Part shown: positions 58,930 through 64,000 of the stretch, piece by piece | How positions within the stretch are numbered: the first letter of the stretch is position 1 | Layout: each line of letters opens with the position of its first letter | NCBI RefSeq assembly: GCF_034702125.1 | Contig: NC_085861.1 | Location: 5,369,349 to 5,433,348, forward strand | From: Engraulis encrasicolus | Lineage: Eukaryota; Chordata; Actinopteri; Clupeiformes; Engraulidae | Direction: 5' to 3' | DNA: 64,000 nt | Program-made: the position numbers and the translations under genes | The notes under the pieces: generated by a model | The model's database searches: none | The model's input: the letters and a program-made list of their open reading frames with translations, nothing else | Told to the model about the DNA's origin: nothing

Positions 58930-59240
58930 ATTGATAGCTTTAAATCTAGACTCAAGACAAAGTTGTTGTCAGATGCTTTCCCCTAGCTTAAATTACATAT
59001 CATTCTTTTTTATTATTATTATTTTTATGTTTATTTAAATTGTTTTATTTTATTTTATTATTATTTTTACCTTATGTTTTATCTTAATGTTTTAAATGTT
59101 TTTTGACTCTAATTCATTTCCTTCTTTCTTCCCTGTTTCCTTTCATTTACATTTGTTAACTTTGTGAAGCACATTGAGTTGCACCTGTGTATGAAATGCG
59201 CTATATAAATAAACTTGCCTTGCCTTGCCTTGCCTTGCCT
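58930..59240 (+). mobile_element. LINE 3' end with (TTGCC)n tail
   Basis: 'gatagctttaaatctagact' encodes a DSFKSRLKTKLL-like terminal block, then a stop. A 3' UTR with 'gaaatgcgctatataaataa' and CTTGCCTTGCC repeats (59213-59239) follows. Same terminal hexamer logic as 5670-5995. Confidence 0.65.
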
Positions 59241-59271
59241 TATCTTAGTTTGATTCAGTATTTTTGGTATA

Positions 59272-59990
59272 GTCTACAGGCGGAGGAGGTGGGGATGGCT
59301 ATGGAGGGGTGGAACACACTTTGAAGGAGGTGGAGATGGGCTATGGAGCGGGTATAGTCTACTGCTGGAGGGGGAGGTGGGGATGGCTATGGAGGGGGTA
59401 TAGTACTGCCGGAGGAGGTGGGGATGGCTATGGAGGGGGTATAGTACTGCCGGAGGAGGTGGGGATGGCTATGGAGGGGGTATAGTACTGCCGGAGGAGG
59501 TGGGGATGGCTATGGAGCGGGTATAGTACTGCCGGAGGAGGTGGGGATGGCTATGGAGGGGGTATAGTACTGACGGAGGAGGTGGGGATGGCTATGGAGG
59601 GGGTATAGTACTGACGGAGGAGGTGGGGATGGCTATGGAGGGGGTATAGTACTGACGGAGGAGGTGGGGATGGCTATGGAGGGGGTATAGTACTGACGGA
59701 GGAGGTGGGGATGGCTATGGAGGGGGTATAGTCTACTGCTGGAGGAGGAGGAGGAGGAGGAGGAGGAGGAGGAGGAGGAGGGGATGGCTATGGAGGAGGA
59801 GGAGGAGGAGGAGGAGGGGATGGCTATGGAGGGGGTATAGTCTACAGGCGGAGGAGGAGGTGGGGATGGCTATGGAGGGGGGGGGGGGGGTTATAGTCTA
59901 CTGGAGGAGGAGGAGGAGGAGGAGGAGGAGGAGGAGGTGGGGATGGCTATGGAGGTCTGGTAGTCTACTGCCAGAGGAGGAGGGAATGGC
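59272..59990. repeat. ~41-bp minisatellite in kcnv1 intron
   Basis: Repeated 'ggaggaggtggggatggcta' plus 'tggagggggtatagtactg', about 12-14 units, with GGA expansions at 59742-59780 and 59905-59937. Outlying units at 58555-58650 suggest the array was split by the LINE end at 58930-59240 or by later change. Confidence 0.9.
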
Positions 59991-59995
59991 TATGT

Positions 59996-60660
59996 GTAAC
60001 GGAGGCCATCTAGCAGAGTGTGGCGCGGAACGTTAATAAATCTCCCTGCCGAAGCCTCAATACAGTGTGGTAGCATTGGGCTATCGGACCGGCCCTTTAG
60101 CTCAATGGTATTGTACTGTGCCTAAGTAAGAAAAATCCGCACTGTGCAGGAAATGGTCAAAAAAGGTACTGCAACTATGCTGCTCATTGAAACTGGGTTG
60201 GCTATCGCCAAATTTGATATTTACATGAAAGTTTACTAAGTAATAAAAAAATATTTTCTAGTATGGTCCAAGTAGAGTCATTTTTGCAGCTAAAAATGGC
60301 TATTTTTGGAAATTCAAAATGGCGGACCATGGAGAAGATCCCCCTTTTCATGTATGAAAAGTGCAATTTTTCCAGTCATAATGAATACCTAGAATTTGAT
60401 GGTGGTGGTAAGTATTCATGAAAAGGGTAACATTAGTGAATGGGCAGCATGAATTCTGGAAATAAACAACTAAAAATCTCACACAGTGTCCCTTTAAGTT
60501 CGCGCACCCAAAGACTTTCGTTTTTTCCAAGAAGTTCAGCACGTCCTTTGCCAAAACTTGAATTGTACTGTGCCTCCCATTGCCGAACTAAAGCGTTGAC
60601 AAGGTGGTGAGTTCGCGGCCCCCGGGGGGCCGGACTGTGCTGGAACACCTCTGTTACATA
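59996..60660 (+). mobile_element. Second tRNA-like TIR element, disrupted by an insertion
   Basis: The left part 59996-60123 begins GTGTAACGGAGGCCATCTAG and includes 'ctttagctcaatggtattg' (A-box-like). The right part 60562-60660 resumes at 'attgtactgtgcctcccatt' and ends 'cacctctgttacat'. The 14-bp ATTGTACTGTGCCT is present on both sides of the 438-bp insert (60110-60123 and 60562-60575). Homologous to 22786-23000, read in the opposite orientation. Confidence 0.65.
60124..60561. mobile_element. Insert containing a TTAA-family MITE
   Basis: It contains the MITE body 'gcactgtgcaggaaatgg' to 'cacacagtgtccctttaag' (same family as 9768-10351) plus ~70 bp of extra sequence. Flanked by a 14-bp direct repeat, unusual for a TTAA mover. 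Confidence 0.6.
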
Positions 60661-60865
60661 TGGAGGGGGAACCTTTGTTTCAGGAAGTGCACTCAACTCC
60701 AAACTGATTTTTACAAGGTGTTTGGATGCAAGCGAACAGATCTGTACATTTTTTTTTTTTAGAAAAGCTGCACTGTCAAGTGTCTGATTCTTGTTTTTTT
60801 TTTTTTTTAGTGGGTTAGTATGATTCTTATATTTTATTTTAGTGGGTTAGCATGCTATTGGCGGT

Positions 60866-61361
60866 GTTACCTGTGGAATGGCGTTGCCTGTGGAATGGCG
60901 TTACCTGTGGAATGACGGTTACCTGTAGAATGGTGTTAGCTGTGGAATGTTGTTACATGTGGAATGTGGAATGGCCTTAGCTGTTGTTACCTGTGGAATG
61001 TTGTTACCTGTGAAATGCGGTTATCTGTGGAATGGCGTTACCTGTGGAATGGCATTAGCTGTTGTTACCTGTGGAATGTTGTTACCTGTGGAATGTTGTT
61101 ACCTGTGGAATGTCGTTAGCTGTTGTTACCTGTGGAATGTTGTTACCTGTGGAATGGCGTTAGCTGTTGTTACCTGTGGAATGTTGTTAGCTGTGGAATG
61201 GCGTTATCTGTGGAATGGTGCTGTTACCTGTGGAATGGCGGTGTTGTCTGTGGAATGTTGTTACATGTGGAATGTCGTTACCTGTGGAATGTTGTTACCG
61301 GTGGAATGTTGTTACCTGTGGAATGTCGTTACCTGTGGAATGGTGTTAGCTGTGGAATGTG
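60866..61361 (-). repeat. kcnv1: Tandem array of kcnv1 splice-donor copies
   Basis: About 500 bp of ~17-bp units, reading on the minus strand CATTCCACAGGTAAC. This is the last codons of the adjacent kcnv1 exon (…H-S-T) plus its GTAAC donor. I count about 14 units with an intact CAG|GTAAC in the exact 'ttacctgtggaatg' form, two more with single changes outside the splice core, and roughly ten degenerate units (CAGCTAAC, CAGATAAC, CATGTAAC). The array abuts the true donor at 61366/61367. Confidence 0.88.
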
Positions 61362-61366
61362 GTTAC

Positions 61367-61545
61367 CTGTGGAATGTCGTCCCAGTTTGAGCATTCGGAG
61401 GGACCTCATCAGTCGGAGCACCTGCACCACGCGGCCGACGTTCTCCAGCTCGGTGGAACCCCCGTGCAGGTTCTCCACGGCCAGCGTGACGTAGAAGGGC
61501 AGGATAGCCAGCAGGTCGATGATGTTCACCACGCTCCGGCTGAAC
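61367..61545 (-). CDS. kcnv1: kcnv1 (Kv8.1) exon: S3 and S4 voltage sensor
   Basis: 179 nt: one base completing a codon, 59 codons, and one base (G) of the next. Acceptor CCCCCAG is at 61546-61552; donor ACAG|GTAACC is at 61367/61366. It encodes S3 (FSRSVVNIIDLLAILPFYVT), the S3-S4 loop (LAVENLHGGSTELENVG) and S4 (RVVQVLRLMRSLRMLKLGRH). S4 has basic residues every third position, fewer than in Kv2, as known for silent subunits. The next exon is the pore exon 7.7 kb away. The T1 assembly domain and S1-S2, about the first 250 residues, are not in this window and must lie beyond 64000. The donor end of this exon has been amplified into the adjacent tandem array. Confidence 0.95.
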
Positions 61546-61574
61546 CTGGGGGAGGGGGAGGCCAAGAAACTGGT

Positions 61575-61690
61575 TATTCAAGTTCAGGTTCAAGTTTATT
61601 ATATCAACAGTATACAAATACAGTTCCTAGGAGTGTACTTTGGTGTGCTCACTCACAAATCATGACACTCACTCACAAATCATGACAATA
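61575..61690. repeat. Short LINE-tail-like motif and 24-bp duplication
   Basis: 'caagttcaggttcaagttta' followed by 'cactcactcacaaatcatga' twice. Possibly an inverted LINE (ACTTGA)n tail. Confidence 0.45.
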
Positions 61691-61764
61691 CAATCAGACA
61701 AAACAAAAACTAAGGGAGGAAATGACAGAAGCCAAGGGGACACATACAGTACATAATAGGGCGT

Positions 61765-62215
61765 AAATAAATCATCTAATAGAAGAGCCATGTTCATAGA
61801 ATAGCCAACCCACCTGCACTTGTGTCTGACGCACTACTGGAGGTAGGTTACATGTAGATTAACTTAGCCAGGGTTCAGTTCATGGAATAGCCTCCCCACC
61901 TGCACTTGTCTCTCACACACTACAGGAGGTAGAGGTAAATCATCTAATAGAAGAGCCTGAAGTCAATGTTCATGGAATAGCCTACGTACTACCCACCTGC
62001 ACTTGTCTCTCATGCACTACTGGAGGTAAATCATCTAATAGAAGAGCCTGAAGTCCTTCTTCAATAGCCTCCCCACCTGCACTTGTCCTTCACGCACTAC
62101 TGGAGGTAGTGGTAAATTATCTAATAGAAGAGCCTTGTTCATAGGATAGCCTACCCACCTGCACTAGATAAATCACCTAATAGAAGAGCCTGACGTCCTT
62201 GTTCATAGGATAGCG
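61765..62215. repeat. ~95-bp tandem repeat
   Basis: Four to five imperfect units built on 'aaatcatctaatagaagagc', 'gttcatggaatagcctaccc' and 'acctgcacttgtctctcacg'. Located in the intron upstream of the S3-S4 exon. Confidence 0.85.
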
Positions 62216-62451
62216 TACCCCATAGAGGTAGAAAATAACACTAGAGAGAACACAGCAATTTGCGACAGCACTGGGAAATGGCAGATGGAGCTTCCCAACT
62301 TCCGTAGGTAGTGTAGGTACCTTCAGGCAATGCAAGTCAATGGAGAACACGCCCACGCCTGTCAAAAAATTGACTAAAACTGTGTGAATATGAGGGAACA
62401 CATTAATCAAAGACCAGATTTGAAATGTCAGGCTAAATATCTACTTAAATC

Positions 62452-63773
62452 CAGTGTTGGGGGTAACGCGTTAAGTAAGTAACACGTAAGTAACGTCGTT
62501 ACGTAATTTAATTACTTTTGGCAGTAACTTAGGAACGTAACGCATTACTCTTCAAATTTCAGTAATGTAATTACAGTTACTGCACTGCTGTAACGGTCGT
62601 TACTCGTTATTTGAGCCTTTAAATCATCTTCAGGTTTGCTGATATTAGTTCTAGATGCGCGAAGCTCTCTGTCTGGGCTGTTTTTTCCCCCAGCCCTTCT
62701 CGAGCTCTCGGGTGTGGGTGTGTGAGAGCGCGCGCACGCAGACTGATGTTCCTTCCTCCTCGTGCATGCAAGGTCTTTCACTGGGACTTCCATGAGCCCG
62801 TTGCGCTGTGATGTGCTTAACATATACTACAATACTTGGAGTTCCACCATCATTTTTTTCTAACATTACGCCAGGTAAAGTGAAAGTGATTCGCTGCGCA
62901 GTTAAATCTACAGTCATTCCGAGTCCACCGTTACGCACATGCATGAAGGAAACAGCTTTACCCATCGCAAATGCCATGGCCTCTGTTGTGCTCACTGATA
63001 GACTCAAGTACTCAAGTACACTCAAGTAGACTAATTGGGAATAACGTGAGAACAACAGCGCAAGCAACACTATTGCGTTGAGGCCACGTTCTTCAGGCTA
63101 TTCAAATGTGCCTGATCACACCGTCTTCCAGCACGAACGGATTCTGCATTCCGTAGAATCCTTAATAATAATGTTGATGCATACAATCCAAGGTCGTTTT
63201 TAATCAGGAAACTGAAAGGATTTGGAGTAGCTAAGCTGAAAAATCGAGGAGAGTAAATATGTAAGCCTAGGGTGTCCTTACCTAAAACATTTCTGTTTGG
63301 TATGGCCACCTCACCCTACTCATTCTGTTTTTATTCAGTGAGACCGAAGGCAATTTTCATGCTGAAATGACAATAAAAGTCTATTTTATTCTATTCTATT
63401 CTATTCTATGCCGTAATGTTAGACTAGATTCAAATTTATTGACACTGTTATAAATAGGACAACAGGGCAATCATGAAATGCATTTTAGATCTGAGAATGA
63501 CAATAGGCCTAGGCCCTATATGAGGGATTCCATAGAGGTACAGTTTGCACATATTAAAATATTAGGCCATTTACACAGCCGGCCTACAACCTGGGGAAGC
63601 AGGTGTATTATGAGTTGTGCCACTACACTGGTTAAAATCCCTTTTCCCGCGAAAAGTAAAGTAAAGTAATAAGTAATGAGTTACTTTTTAAATGTAGTAA
63701 TTAAATTACAATTGAAAGCAGTAACTAAAGTAAAGTAACTAATTACTTTTAAAAAGTAACTTACCCAACACTG
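62452..63773. mobile_element. 1.3-kb hAT element (CAGTGTTGGG ends)
   Basis: CAGTGTTGGGGGTAACGCG at the left and AAAGTAACTTACCCAACACTG at the right; flanks CTTAAATC and CTTTAATC match 7 of 8. Subterminal 'gtaactaattac' motifs on both sides. An internal segment 63100-63412 ends 'gacaataaaagtctatttta' plus (TTCTA)n and looks like an inserted LINE 3' end. Confidence 0.85.
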
Positions 63774-64000
63774 CTTTAATCATATGAGTTGATAAAATAC
63801 ATTTAAAAATCAAATAATATCTTTTATGAACATAGCTAGCAACACACTTCAACTATTGTCCTTGTATAGTGTGTTGATGGACATTTTCACATGATTAAGC
63901 CATTTTTGACAGAGGTGAGCCTCGTTCTCCGTTAATTTCCATTTCTCTGATCTACCTACAGATAATGGCCGCTACAGATAGCCGTAAAAAGGGGGGCGGG
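63774..64000. other. kcnv1 intron, edge of window
   Basis: No exon or element was recognised up to the right edge. Confidence 0.5.

Noticed and set aside
61367..61545. Assignment to another silent Kv subunit (KCNS, KCNF, KCNG)
   Set aside because: The S3-S4 loop STELENVG, the S4 end LKLGRHSTG and the C-terminal RASTRSS tail in the last exon fit KCNV1 best.

Overview
This is a repeat-dense window from a teleost fish genome; the species cannot be fixed from the sequence. The evidence is vertebrate gene structure, long CA, GA and other microsatellites, tRNA-derived SINEs, LINE 3' ends with fish-type tails, many hAT-type non-autonomous transposons, and CACTA-like elements. One assembly gap lies at 1181-1279. 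Prokaryotic features (operons, CRISPR, IS) are absent.

I can support two cellular genes. (1) An intronless FRAT/GBP (GSK3-binding protein) gene on the + strand, CDS 14044-14529, 161 aa, with poly(A) signals at 14713 and 15439. (2) The 3' half of kcnv1 (silent K+ channel subunit Kv8.1) on the - strand. Its three exons are 61367-61545 (S3-S4), 53428-53654 (S4-S5 linker, S5, pore, TTVGYGD) and 49263-49586 (S6 and C-terminus). They splice together with consistent phases and GT/AG borders. The T1 domain and S1-S2 exons lie beyond the right edge.

Layout: 1-5600 holds LINE relics, a directly duplicated ~700-bp two-MITE block, a Tx1-like LINE ORF1 fragment, and hAT MITEs with target-site duplications (TSDs). 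5600-13900 is simple repeats, dispersed MITEs and probable frat upstream region. 13900-15500 is frat. 15900-24800 is MITEs, palindromes and LINE ends. 24812-32284 is a three-deep nest: hAT around a 7.1-kb CACTA-like element around a 1.56-kb hAT. 34168-35885 is a run of hAT elements. 38423-44655 is a second nest: a TTAA element around a 5.9-kb CACTA-like element. 44866-47450 is minisatellites and hATs. 49000-64000 is kcnv1, with introns packed with repeats.

The most unusual observation is that four gene borders of kcnv1 have been locally copied. The exon-S4 donor is tandemly amplified into an array carrying more than a dozen intact CAG|GTAAC motifs. The acceptor of the pore exon has two extra copies separated by purine tracts. 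The acceptor of the last exon has one extra copy. The terminal codons and stop are partly repeated in the presumed 3' UTR. The second notable theme is the two CACTA-like elements, which carry spliced, tandemly duplicated exon cassettes that appear to come from one host-gene-like family.
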